The notes beneath the pieces were generated by a model. The model made no database searches. It was not told the DNA's origin and saw nothing but the letters and a program-made list of their open reading frames with translations. From the NCBI GenBank assembly GCA_910586715.1, contig CAJUJG010000005.1, forward strand, positions 71,346 to 135,345: a DNA stretch of 64,000 nt, read 5' to 3'. The DNA is from an uncultured Lachnospiraceae bacterium (GTDB taxonomy: Bacteria > Bacillota > Clostridia > Lachnospirales > Lachnospiraceae). The translations under genes and the position numbers were made by a program. Below are positions 15,942-24,599 of this stretch, piece after piece (positions within the stretch are counted from its first letter, which is position 1; every line of letters starts with the position of its first letter).

Positions 15942-18605
15942 TCACCTACTGCTGCCTTTTACAAACAGTTTTCTTACCATATCAACCGGAATCATTGTCA
16001 TAGCCAGTACAAATACCACACCCCAGCCAGCTATTCCAAACGGCACACAGCTAAACATATTTCCAATCCATGTGAACAGTTCAAACGGAACCAATGCTGC
16101 ATTTACGATTACAGCCTGCACAAGAATAATAGTGAAAAATACTTTTAAAAATCCGGTATTTTCATTTAATCCCTTAAAAATACCAAATCCATCATCACGG
16201 ACATTAAATCCGTTAAACAATGCTGCTACAATAAACAATACGAAATATCCCGTAAGATGCTGTTCTTCCGTATCAAATAAACTCCTGAAAAACGGAACTT
16301 TCAGATAAACAAAGCTAATCAAAGTCATCCAAAATCCCATAATCAGGATTTGAGCCATCATTTTCCTGCTCACAATGCTTTCATCCCTGCGTCTGGGTTT
16401 TTCCGTCATATACATCTCAAGCGCCGGCTCATTTCCAAGCATAATTGCACCCAATCCGTCCATAACCAAATTCACGAATAACAGATGCGTTACTTTTAAA
16501 GGTTCCTCTATTCCAAAAAACGGAGCAATCGCACTTACAATAACTGCCGTAACATTAATTACGAGCTGGAATTTACAGAATTTAAGAATGTTATGGTATA
16601 TCGTCCGTCCATACAGAATCGCATCCTTAATCGACTTGAAATTATCATCTAAAATAACGATTTCACCAGCCTCTTTAGCCGCCTCTGTACCGCTTCCCAT
16701 AGCAAATCCTACATCTGCTCTCTTTAGGGCAGGAGAATCATTTACACCGTCACCCGTCATTCCGACAACAAGATTCATTTCCTGGCATAACCGCACCATT
16801 CGCGACTTATCCGTAGGAAGCGCTCGCGCAATCACTCTAATCTCAGATATGATTTCCTTGACTTCCTCATCTGTCATCTCATTCAATTGTGCAGACGATA
16901 ATGCCCGATCCGTACTGTTCTGCAAAAGCCCTGCATCTTTGGCAATCGCAATTGCCGTTTCCAATCTGTCGCCGGTAATCATGACAACTTGGATACCTGC
17001 CCCCTGCACTTCCTTAATCGCTTCCTTCGCCTCTGGTCTGACATCATCCCGAATCCCCACAAGACCGATAATGACAACATCATCATTTATCGCATTTTCT
17101 GTCATTTCTGACTCAGAGTATCCAAAAGCAAGAACACGCATCGCTTTTGATGCCAGTTCGTCAATTTTTTGGTTTAAAACAGCCATATCAATATCACAAA
17201 CTGTTCCGGAACCGTCTAAATATTTGTCTGCTTTAGCCAAAAGCCTTTCCGGAGCTCCTTTATAAAAGGTTTTTCCCGCAGAATCAATACGCGCCTGACT
17301 AAATTTATTTGCAGAATTAAATCCCTGCTGCTGCGTAACAGCACATTCCTTATTATCTGCCAAAGCCTTAAAAGTTGTCTCTCCAATAAATTTCATCAGC
17401 GCCTGATCCGTCGCATTTCCGCCGATTACCTTATGGGAAGCATCAAACATTGACTGTGTATTCTTTCCGATTGCCAAATCGACAAGCCCTTTCACCTTAC
17501 TGTGCCTGCTCAGATCAGCGATTGGAATAACGCTGCCGTCACCTAAAAAGAACTCTACAACCTCAAGCGCGCCTTTTGTAATGGTACCGGTTTTATCGCT
17601 GAAAAGAATATTCAGCGAACCTGCCGTCTCAATTCCTTCTGCCTTGCGCACCAATACATTATGATCCAGCATTTTACTCGTGTTCTGCATAAGCACCAGC
17701 GAAATCATCAGCGGCAAACCTTCGGGAACTGCGCATACAATAATTACAATTGCCAGCGACACCGCCTCTACAATATCTTTAACAATTTCCTGTATGCCAA
17801 TCGAAAAGTACGCGGAAACGCCGCCAGCCGAAATAACAAAGTACGCAAGATATAAAACTGCAATTACAACGGCTCCGATATAACCGAAAGTCGATATTTG
17901 GTTGGCAAGCTTGGAAAGCTTAACCTTTAATGGAGAATCCGGCTCATCTTCCTGCATCTCTTCCGCCATTTTGCCCATCATGGTCTTCAAACCGACTTTT
18001 CTGACATCAAGAATACCTTCACCGTCAAAAACCACTGCGCCCCTGAACAGGGAATGTGCATCCACAAACGTATCTCCCGTTATGTCTTCCGGCAATTCAA
18101 TGGTTTCATCCGCCTGCGTTTTTTTGCATTCCTCCGCCTCTCCGTTTAATGCGGAATTGTCAACACGCAATGCCCCGTCCAGCAAAATACCGTCCGCAGG
18201 AATTTTATCCCCTGATTGCAAAAGCACTTTATCACCGACAACGACATCATCGACATTAATAACAGTAACAACACCGTTTCTGTGCACCTTGCACTTGTCC
18301 TTCTCCGTGCTGTCCTTAAGTTCCCTGTATTTCGTGTCGCTTGCCACACCCGTTTTGGCGGAAACAACAGCTACAATCAGCACTGCAATAATTGTACCCA
18401 GCGGTTCATATATCTCTGCATATCCAAAGAAAAACATTGCAATCATCAATACTGCGATTGCCAACAGTATTTTAATCATCGGATCGCTGAAGGTTTCTTT
18501 AAACTCCTCCCAAAATGTGGTCGGTTCGGAATCCGGAATCTCATTTGAGCCATATTGTTTACGTGACTCCTCCACCTCTTTATCTGTAAGTCCATTAAAT
18601 TTCAT
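15942..18605 (-). CDS. Ca2+-transporting P-type ATPase (type II)
   Basis: 887 residues, usual length. It exports Ca2+ at the cost of ATP. All family parts are present: actuator-domain TGE-equivalent (LNGEAEE), M4 motif VPEGLPLMISL with Ca2+-site residues, phosphorylation motif SDKTGTITKG, and hinge MTGDGVNDSPALKRADVGFAMG, with ten predicted membrane helices. The start at 18605 (MKFNGLTDKEV) has AAGGAG ten bases upstream; the open frame extends to 18677 through a hairpin. It is downstream of three terD genes. TerD proteins bind Ca2+, which fits a calcium link. Confidence 0.93.
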   Translation of the reverse strand: MKFNGLTDKEVEESRKQYGSNEIPDSEPTTFWEEFKETFSDPMIKILLAIAVLMIAMFFFGYAEIYEPLGTIIAVLIVAVVSAKTGVASDTKYRELKDSTEKDKCKVHRNGVVTVINVDDVVVGDKVLLQSGDKIPADGILLDGALRVDNSALNGEAEECKKTQADETIELPEDITGDTFVDAHSLFRGAVVFDGEGILDVRKVGLKTMMGKMAEEMQEDEPDSPLKVKLSKLANQISTFGYIGAVVIAVLYLAYFVISAGGVSAYFSIGIQEIVKDIVEAVSLAIVIIVCAVPEGLPLMISLVLMQNTSKMLDHNVLVRKAEGIETAGSLNILFSDKTGTITKGALEVVEFFLGDGSVIPIADLSRHSKVKGLVDLAIGKNTQSMFDASHKVIGGNATDQALMKFIGETTFKALADNKECAVTQQQGFNSANKFSQARIDSAGKTFYKGAPERLLAKADKYLDGSGTVCDIDMAVLNQKIDELASKAMRVLAFGYSESEMTENAINDDVVIIGLVGIRDDVRPEAKEAIKEVQGAGIQVVMITGDRLETAIAIAKDAGLLQNSTDRALSSAQLNEMTDEEVKEIISEIRVIARALPTDKSRMVRLCQEMNLVVGMTGDGVNDSPALKRADVGFAMGSGTEAAKEAGEIVILDDNFKSIKDAILYGRTIYHNILKFCKFQLVINVTAVIVSAIAPFFGIEEPLKVTHLLFVNLVMDGLGAIMLGNEPALEMYMTEKPRRRDESIVSRKMMAQILIMGFWMTLISFVYLKVPFFRSLFDTEEQHLTGYFVLFIVAALFNGFNVRDDGFGIFKGLNENTGFLKVFFTIILVQAVIVNAALVPFELFTWIGNMFSCVPFGIAGWGVVFVLAMTMIPVDMVRKLFVKGSSR

Positions 18606-18632
18606 ATAAAATCTGCTCCTTCTTCTTTTCAT

Positions 18633-18674
18633 AAAGAAGGAGAGAAACCTTATCGATAGCTTCTCTCCTTCTTT
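18633..18674 (-). terminator. Perfect hairpin between terD and the Ca2+-ATPase gene
   Basis: AAAGAAGGAGAGAA (18633-18646) and its exact complement (18661-18674) form a 14-bp stem with a 14-base loop, just after the terD stop and before the ATPase ribosome site. The minus strand continues CTTTATG, so the U-run is short. It could be a partial terminator or processing site that lowers expression of the ATPase and HAD genes. Confidence 0.55.
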
Positions 18675-18686
18675 CATTACTCTTTG

Positions 18687-19274
18687 CTACTGATACCTTC
18701 TTGCAAGCTCTCCAACTCCCGGATCATTTGTTCCCTGACCGATTGCATTGAATTTCCATTCACCATTATGCCTATATATTTCACCAAATATCATAGCCAA
18801 CATTCCTGAATAGTTCTCTGTTAAGTTGTATTTTAGCATTTCACTGTTATTGCGGGCATCCACTAACCGGATAAATGCATTTTCAATCATTCCGAAATGC
18901 TGGTTTCTCTGAACCGCCTGATAAATATTTACTACAACAATAATACGGTCATATTCAGCCGGGACACTCGCCAAATCGACTATAATCTGCTCATCATCAC
19001 CATCGCCTGCACCAGTAAGATTATCTCCCATATGCCGAACCGTTCCAGACTTATGATTTAAATTTCCAAAAAAGACAACATCCTCCGGTGCGACTAATTT
19101 TCCATTCTTTAGCAATAATGCCGACGCATCACAATCAATCGGCTTTGGCTTTGGTGCAAAAAATCCGCCTTTCTGCTTTACCTCATCCCATCCTAAACCT
19201 ACTATTACTTTTGAAAGCCCCGCATTATCCTTTGATAAGCTAACTTTCTGTCCCTTCTGTAAACTTATTGACAT
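18687..19274 (-). CDS. TerD-family stress protein, variant
   Basis: 195 residues, one TerD domain. It starts [18 protein letters not shown], has IVGLGW, the DCDASALLL acidic strand, [15 protein letters not shown] and ends with a typical [11 protein letters not shown]. TerD proteins bind Ca2+ through the D-x-D and DDE acids and act in tellurite, phage and stress-response systems. Compared with its two upstream neighbours it has an inserted KQKGGFFAPKPKPI loop before DCD and a different C-terminus, like TerX/TerZ variants. Third terD of a tandem set, 14 bases after the second. Confidence 0.92.
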   Translation of the reverse strand: MSISLQKGQKVSLSKDNAGLSKVIVGLGWDEVKQKGGFFAPKPKPIDCDASALLLKNGKLVAPEDVVFFGNLNHKSGTVRHMGDNLTGAGDGDDEQIIVDLASVPAEYDRIIVVVNIYQAVQRNQHFGMIENAFIRLVDARNNSEMLKYNLTENYSGMLAMIFGEIYRHNGEWKFNAIGQGTNDPGVGELARRYQ

Positions 19275-19288
19275 ATTGTTCTCCTTCC

Positions 19289-19870
19289 CTATTCTACCTC
19301 AATGCCGTAATTGGAACACAATGCCGCCAATCCGCCTTGATATCCGCTTCCGATTGCATTAAACTTCCATTCGTTTCCGTTCTTATACAATTCTCCGAAA
19401 ACAGCTGCTGTTTCAATGGAAAAATCTTCTCCCAAATCATAGCGCAAAAGCTCTTCTCCTGTCGCTTCATTATAAATACGAATAAACGCATTATTAACTT
19501 GTCCAAAATTCTGACACCGTTGTTCCGCCTCATAGATTGTAACCGTGAATGCTATTTTCTCAATATTGGATGGTATTTTTGAAAGATCAACCTTAATCTG
19601 TTCATCATCCCCATCGCCTGCGCCGGTCAAATTATCTCCCTGATGTATTACCGCTCCTGACGGATGAGACAGATTTCCAAAAAACACAAAATCTTCCTGT
19701 CTGCTTACCATTCCATTATTTGCAAGAAGAAATGCTGCTGTATCCAAATCAAAGCTTCCGCCTGTATCATACTGATTGGTATCCCAACCCAATCCGACAA
19801 TAACCTTTGTAAGTCCCGGATTGTTCTTTGTGAGGCTTACCTTCTGTCCTTTTTGTAAACTAACCGGCAT
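19289..19870 (-). CDS. terD: TerD-family stress protein
   Basis: 193 residues, canonical. [54 protein letters not shown] and a C-terminus of [14 protein letters not shown]. The acidic D-x-D and DDE residues for Ca2+ are intact. It is very close to the next gene upstream (19886), so the pair looks like a tandem duplication. 15 bases separate them. Probably cytosolic or membrane-associated through TerC/TelA partners; no terC gene is in the window. Confidence 0.94.
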   Translation of the reverse strand: MPVSLQKGQKVSLTKNNPGLTKVIVGLGWDTNQYDTGGSFDLDTAAFLLANNGMVSRQEDFVFFGNLSHPSGAVIHQGDNLTGAGDGDDEQIKVDLSKIPSNIEKIAFTVTIYEAEQRCQNFGQVNNAFIRIYNEATGEELLRYDLGEDFSIETAAVFGELYKNGNEWKFNAIGSGYQGGLAALCSNYGIEVE

Positions 19871-19885
19871 ATCGCATTTCCTCCT

Positions 19886-20467
19886 TTATGCTACTTCAAT
19901 TCCATAATGTCCGCATAATGCTGCTAATCCGCCCTGGAAACCGCTTCCAATTGCATTAAACTTCCATTCTCCGTTATTCTTATACAGCTCACCGACAACA
20001 ACCGCCGTCTCAATGGAAAAATCCTCTCCCAAATCATACCGGATTAATTCCGTATTGGTCGCAGAATCCACAATTCGGATAAAGGAATTGGAAACCTGTC
20101 CAAAATTCTGATGCCTTGTCTCCGCATCGTAAATGGTAACCGTAAATGCAATCTTTTCAATATTCGCCGGAATTTTTCCAAGATCAATTTGAATCTGCTC
20201 ATCGTCGCCTTCGCCTTCACCGGTAAGATTATCGCCCATATGTTTTACGGAACCGCTTGCATGTTCCAAATTACCGTAAAATACAAACTCTTTCTCCGTC
20301 GGGCACTTACCGCTTGCAGCACACATGAATGCAGCTGCGTCCAAATCAAAATCAGAACCCGAATCAAACGAATTGACATCCCATCCGAGTCCGACCATGA
20401 TATTTTTCAGTCCCGGATTTCCTTTCGTTAAGTCCACTTTCTGTCCCTTTGCTAAATTAATTGGCAT
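19886..20467 (-). CDS. terD: TerD-family stress protein
   Basis: 193 residues, canonical. [54 protein letters not shown] and a C-terminus [14 protein letters not shown]. All predicted Ca2+-binding acids are kept. First terD after telA, 33 bases downstream, with an AGGAGG-like site before the ATG. Together with 19289 and 18687 it makes a three-gene terD array, the usual core of Ter stress operons. Confidence 0.94.
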   Translation of the reverse strand: MPINLAKGQKVDLTKGNPGLKNIMVGLGWDVNSFDSGSDFDLDAAAFMCAASGKCPTEKEFVFYGNLEHASGSVKHMGDNLTGEGEGDDEQIQIDLGKIPANIEKIAFTVTIYDAETRHQNFGQVSNSFIRIVDSATNTELIRYDLGEDFSIETAVVVGELYKNNGEWKFNAIGSGFQGGLAALCGHYGIEVA

Positions 20468-20500
20468 TGTTTGTCCTCCTTTATTTTATAAATTTATTAT

Positions 20501-21649
20501 TTAGTTCTTTTTTACCGGCATATGATACATTTTGTTAAATTCCTGTTTAATATTCTCAAGTCTGACCTGATCTTCCGCCCTTTGTTTTCTGGCGTTTTCC
20601 TGAATCTGCCTTGTTTCATCAATACCGCTTACAATGGTTCTCCAGGTTGTCTCAAGTGTTTCTATCTTAATGGAGCTTCCGGATGCCAAACGTGCTGTCA
20701 TCTTAGACTGCTCCACAGTATTGCGGGCATTCTCAATCAGCATCCGGTTTGTTTTTTCATCCAATGCAGCCATTGACTCCGCCTGGATTTTTTGCCGCTT
20801 AAGCATAATCGCCTGCGCCAGCGCCTGCTTAAATACAGGCAGTGTAATTATAAATGCTGAATTGATTTTCCTGACAAGATTCATATTACTGAATTCCATC
20901 GTTTTGATCATCGGGATGGACTGCATCGCAACGTTTTCCGCTGTCCTTAAATCCTGTGTTCTTTGCTCAAGCATCATCAATGCCTGATTGAGACTTGTCA
21001 ACTCAAACTGAATGGAATTATCTCCTGTCGCTTCCATATCCGCCTGTCTTTGTGCAATATATGCTTCGATTTCTTTACAGCCCTGTTCTCCTGCTAAAAT
21101 ATATTTCACAAGTTCGTGATAATAATTCACGTTCGCATCAAAGATTGTACTTAGTTTTCGGTTAGACTGCTTTATTTCAGTCTCATACTGTTTCAGCTGC
21201 ACATAGATTTTATCTATCTCCTCACCCATCGTATGATATTTATCTAAAATCTTATCCAACTGTTTTCTAAGGCTTTGGAATAATTTTTCAAACAGCCCTG
21301 GATTATCGCGAATTTCATCAATATCAAACTTATCCATAATCTTTGCCAATGTATTCAGCAAATCGCTTGAATCATCCAGCTGCGACATATTCATACTGTT
21401 TAAAACCGTATCCGATGCCCTTGATATTTCCTCTGCAACCTCGTTGCCAAACGAAACAATTGTATCAAGATTATTTATCTCAATTGTGCTGACAATCGCA
21501 TCGATCTCTGCAGAATTTACGAGTTCCTGATTCATTCGTTCCCTGTCCGCCACGATGTCATACTGTTCGACAACCTCAATTTCATTCTTCGTATCCGGTA
21601 TTACAGCCGGAGTCTGGGTTACCGCTGTCCTGCCAAAGTTAATTGCCAT
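20501..21649 (-). CDS. telA: TelA-family toxic-anion-resistance protein
   Basis: 382 residues, usual length. All-helical, soluble and largely coiled-coil. Family features include the stretch MGEEIDKIYVQLKQYE and a late ETLETTWRTIVSGIDETRQIQ, typical of TelA/KlaA proteins. TelA travels with TerD in tellurite and stress loci; its molecular role is not known. Two starts are possible. ATG 21655 overlaps the upstream stop as ATGA but has only a three-base spacer; ATG 21649 has AGAGAGG at a normal nine bases and is preferred. Translationally coupled to the YceG-like gene. Confidence 0.93.
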   Translation of the reverse strand: MAINFGRTAVTQTPAVIPDTKNEIEVVEQYDIVADRERMNQELVNSAEIDAIVSTIEINNLDTIVSFGNEVAEEISRASDTVLNSMNMSQLDDSSDLLNTLAKIMDKFDIDEIRDNPGLFEKLFQSLRKQLDKILDKYHTMGEEIDKIYVQLKQYETEIKQSNRKLSTIFDANVNYYHELVKYILAGEQGCKEIEAYIAQRQADMEATGDNSIQFELTSLNQALMMLEQRTQDLRTAENVAMQSIPMIKTMEFSNMNLVRKINSAFIITLPVFKQALAQAIMLKRQKIQAESMAALDEKTNRMLIENARNTVEQSKMTARLASGSSIKIETLETTWRTIVSGIDETRQIQENARKQRAEDQVRLENIKQEFNKMYHMPVKKN

Positions 21650-21651
21650 AA

Positions 21652-23928
21652 TCATGTACCTCTCTTAAAAATAATATCACGCCAAGATTTTGGTCGTGTG
21701 TTCAATGGAATCTCCGCAAAATCAGGGACTGTAAGATCATAAATGTATTCCCCTATTTGATGTTCCTCCATTAGTTTTTTATTATAGTATCGTTCTATCG
21801 TCTGATAACCGGTTGGCACAAAACAGATTACGTCAAATCCTATCAAATTTAAAAATGCAATTAAAACAGCGTCATCTAAGGAAACCATTTTCTCACTTGT
21901 ATTAATATACACAACTTTAGGATTTTTTTTCGTAAAATCAAATTTTTGTATCATTCGGACAAGGTCCTTTGGGAGATTCATCACGGCAGCAATTACCGCA
22001 TACTCTGTACCATTTTCAAATGTTCCTCTTATCAGTTTTTCGTCAATCAGCTGCTGCAGCTTATCCAGCATATGTTCCTGCATTTCATCCCGCAGGACTG
22101 CATAGGGATAATGCGCATGTTCCCTGATTTTTTTTCTTTGCAGCTTCCTGTTTTTATAGAACTCCGCAGCAAATGCCTTCATCGGGTTGGGCGCTGCGGG
22201 CTGGATAAATGGAACATCTTTTATTAAAAAAGTATCCTCTCCTATAAATTCCTTTACCGACTGCCAATATGACATTGTTTTTCCGTTCTTAATCCCTGAT
22301 ATTTTTGCAAATATAACCGGAATATTCACGGTATCCTCAATTGTGCTGAAACTTGGTCTGTACTTAAGCTCCTGATTCCACAAAATCTTAATCTCTTCAT
22401 ACATCGTCTGAAGATTAATAATATTTGCCTTCGAATATTGGCGGTTCCTGTATATTCCTGAATCCTGATACATAATTGTATCCAGTTCTCTCTCTGCCTG
22501 ATAGGCAACTGTCCCGATTTTTACATCTGAATTTTCCCGCGGAAACTTTGCAGCTGACACAGACTCCTCATAATTGATTTCGTAAAGCAGCGGATCCGTA
22601 AGGCAGCATTTTTCATTCAGATTCGGGCTCAAAATCAGTACATCCACCGGAAGTCTTGCAAGCATCTTTAGAAACAATGCCTCATTTTCATTTTTGCAGC
22701 CTCCCATATGAATAAAACAGCTGATATCCGGAGCATTCCAGTTCGCAAACAACTGCGATTGATACCGTTTTATCCAACACACCAAATATACGCCTTTATT
22801 GGTAAGCCTGTTAAAATTCGTATCCGCGTGCTTCGATTCCTCAAGCAAAACATCCAAAAATGCCTTAACCATTAAACATTGCAGCTCTATATTTGCCGGA
22901 TGCTGGAGTTTGGAAGACAAATCCATCAGCATCTGATCCTGATTTTGGTAAGTTTTCCTGTTTACTGCTGCGATTTCTTCCATCGTCGGCTGACTGATTT
23001 CCCCGTCAGCAATTACAACTTTGCGCTTTGTACTCTTCAGCTCCTGCCCAAACTGATACAGCTCATTGGTATATGTCAGTTTATCTTCAACGCCGTTTAT
23101 CCTGCAAAAACAATTATAGAACAGCTTGGGATCCGTCCCTCTTGACACAATATTCTGTAATATATCATCAAGCCCTTTGCCTTCAATCCATGCATTTGTG
23201 CAATTAAGCAGTTCCGGTTTTTTCCCGTAAAGCCGCTCTTGTTTTGCTGTTGTCTGTATCTGCTCACGCACCTGCTTTAAAGAATATCCCCCTGGAAAAG
23301 CTGTCATATTCGAAACAATCAATTCATTGGATTGCTTTGATGACGCATCAAGCGCCTTATAATTTTGGTCGCCCTTATATTGCAGAAGCAGCACATCACA
23401 TCCTGCATTTGAGAGTATTGAGATAAGCATCAGTTCATAATTGTTTATCTCTCCCTCATATAATATTTTAGGCACTTCATCTTCTCCGAGGAGATTCACA
23501 ATCCGTTCAAATTTATAATACAGCCAGCACATAAATTTAATATATGCATTTTTCAGCATGTTCGCGTTTTTCCCTGCTTTACGCAATGAATCCAAAGAAT
23601 TATAGAGCGACAGCGCCACATTGTTCCTTTGATACTCTTTCATTCGCGGCAGCCATTTTCTCAGGCTTTCGGAAATAAACTCCACATTCATTTGGAAATC
23701 CATTCCCATGACTTCTTCATAATACGCTAAATTATTTTTATCAGGATTCGGAATTTTACCTTCAATCACAACGCCTGACAGCCGCGCCTTTTCGTAATAT
23801 TTCTTAATAAACTGCCCGATTTCATCTGTATATCCGTTAACTCTGTAAAAATAAACGCCTCTGACGGGTCTGCTGTCAAGTTTCAGAAAAAAATCGTCCA
23901 TTTTATGTATTTTCTGATGTTCAAACAT
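21652..23928 (-). CDS. YceG-like 'biosynthetic module' protein of the Ter locus
   Basis: 758 residues. It matches in size, sequence style and context the YceG_bac family that accompanies TelA and TerD in Firmicutes. It is soluble, with no membrane helices. It contains two copies of one module: residues about 120-190 (MCWLYYKFER ... GCDVLLLQYKGD) and about 370-440 (LVCWIKRYQS ... PVDVLILSPNLN). A third copy lies at the N-terminus of the protease at 24600. The biochemical role is unknown. It starts 12 bases after the rhomboid gene with an AAGGGTG site, and its stop overlaps a possible telA start. Confidence 0.85.
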   Translation of the reverse strand: MFEHQKIHKMDDFFLKLDSRPVRGVYFYRVNGYTDEIGQFIKKYYEKARLSGVVIEGKIPNPDKNNLAYYEEVMGMDFQMNVEFISESLRKWLPRMKEYQRNNVALSLYNSLDSLRKAGKNANMLKNAYIKFMCWLYYKFERIVNLLGEDEVPKILYEGEINNYELMLISILSNAGCDVLLLQYKGDQNYKALDASSKQSNELIVSNMTAFPGGYSLKQVREQIQTTAKQERLYGKKPELLNCTNAWIEGKGLDDILQNIVSRGTDPKLFYNCFCRINGVEDKLTYTNELYQFGQELKSTKRKVVIADGEISQPTMEEIAAVNRKTYQNQDQMLMDLSSKLQHPANIELQCLMVKAFLDVLLEESKHADTNFNRLTNKGVYLVCWIKRYQSQLFANWNAPDISCFIHMGGCKNENEALFLKMLARLPVDVLILSPNLNEKCCLTDPLLYEINYEESVSAAKFPRENSDVKIGTVAYQAERELDTIMYQDSGIYRNRQYSKANIINLQTMYEEIKILWNQELKYRPSFSTIEDTVNIPVIFAKISGIKNGKTMSYWQSVKEFIGEDTFLIKDVPFIQPAAPNPMKAFAAEFYKNRKLQRKKIREHAHYPYAVLRDEMQEHMLDKLQQLIDEKLIRGTFENGTEYAVIAAVMNLPKDLVRMIQKFDFTKKNPKVVYINTSEKMVSLDDAVLIAFLNLIGFDVICFVPTGYQTIERYYNKKLMEEHQIGEYIYDLTVPDFAEIPLNTRPKSWRDIIFKRGT

Positions 23929-23940
23929 TGATTTTCACCC

Positions 23941-24531
23941 TTAATATCGATTCATTTTGTTTTTGTGCATTACAAAACCAAGCCCTGCTCCTGTCATTCC
24001 ACCCAAAATATGCGTCAGGTTTGACACGTTATCCCGTATAAACAATCCGTTGTATACCTGCTCGCCTATATAAATCGCAGCAACAAGAATAAATGTAAGC
24101 GGTATGCTTCCCTCCCGAATGCTTGTGAAAGAAGAGAGCAGAATAAAAGCAAATACAACGCCGCTTGCTCCCAACAGCTGTGAATGCGGGAAAAACATAA
24201 AATTAACAATTCCTGTAATCAGCGCAGTTGACAAAATAACAAACAATATATTAGAAGAACCGTATTTCTCCTCCAAAAGCGGACCGACTACTAAGATTAA
24301 CATAATATTCCCGATAAAATGACTCCAGCCGGCATGTCCGAATATATGTCCGATAAACCGGATATACGTAAACAGATTCAACATGGAGGAACGGTATACA
24401 CTGAATAATAAATTTGTTGACCTGCCCTTTGTTATCATGCCAAGGAGCAGTGAGACAAAACAAATTCCTGTAAATCCTAATATTACCGGTGCATTAAAGG
24501 ATACCTTAATTTTCCTGTTATTTACTGACAT
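23941..24531 (-). CDS. Rhomboid intramembrane serine protease
   Basis: 196 residues, six predicted membrane helices, the minimal bacterial rhomboid. HAGWSHFIGN (66-75) is the family HxxxxHxxxN motif, LLGASGVVFAF carries the catalytic Ser123 in GxSG, and NLTHILGG supplies His174. The catalytic Ser-His pair is therefore complete. It cleaves within or near membrane helices of substrate proteins. It is the first gene of the unit that continues into yceG-like, telA, three terD, Ca2+-ATPase and HAD genes, with its own strong promoter. Rhomboids are not a standard part of described Ter operons, which makes the position notable. Confidence 0.92.
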   Translation of the reverse strand: MSVNNRKIKVSFNAPVILGFTGICFVSLLLGMITKGRSTNLLFSVYRSSMLNLFTYIRFIGHIFGHAGWSHFIGNIMLILVVGPLLEEKYGSSNILFVILSTALITGIVNFMFFPHSQLLGASGVVFAFILLSSFTSIREGSIPLTFILVAAIYIGEQVYNGLFIRDNVSNLTHILGGMTGAGLGFVMHKNKMNRY

Positions 24532-24555
24532 ATAAATCCCCCCGTATTGTTTTTC

Positions 24556-24584
24556 ATTATATCATTTATACCTACGCATTACAA
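24556..24584 (-). promoter_or_regulatory. Strong promoter of the rhomboid-telA-terD operon
   Basis: Minus strand: TTGTAA (24579-24584), 17 bases, TATAAT (24556-24561). A GGGGGG ribosome site and the rhomboid ATG follow within 30 bases. It separates the operon from the protease gene upstream. Confidence 0.68.
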
Positions 24585-24599
24585 GTTTTCAATAGTTAT

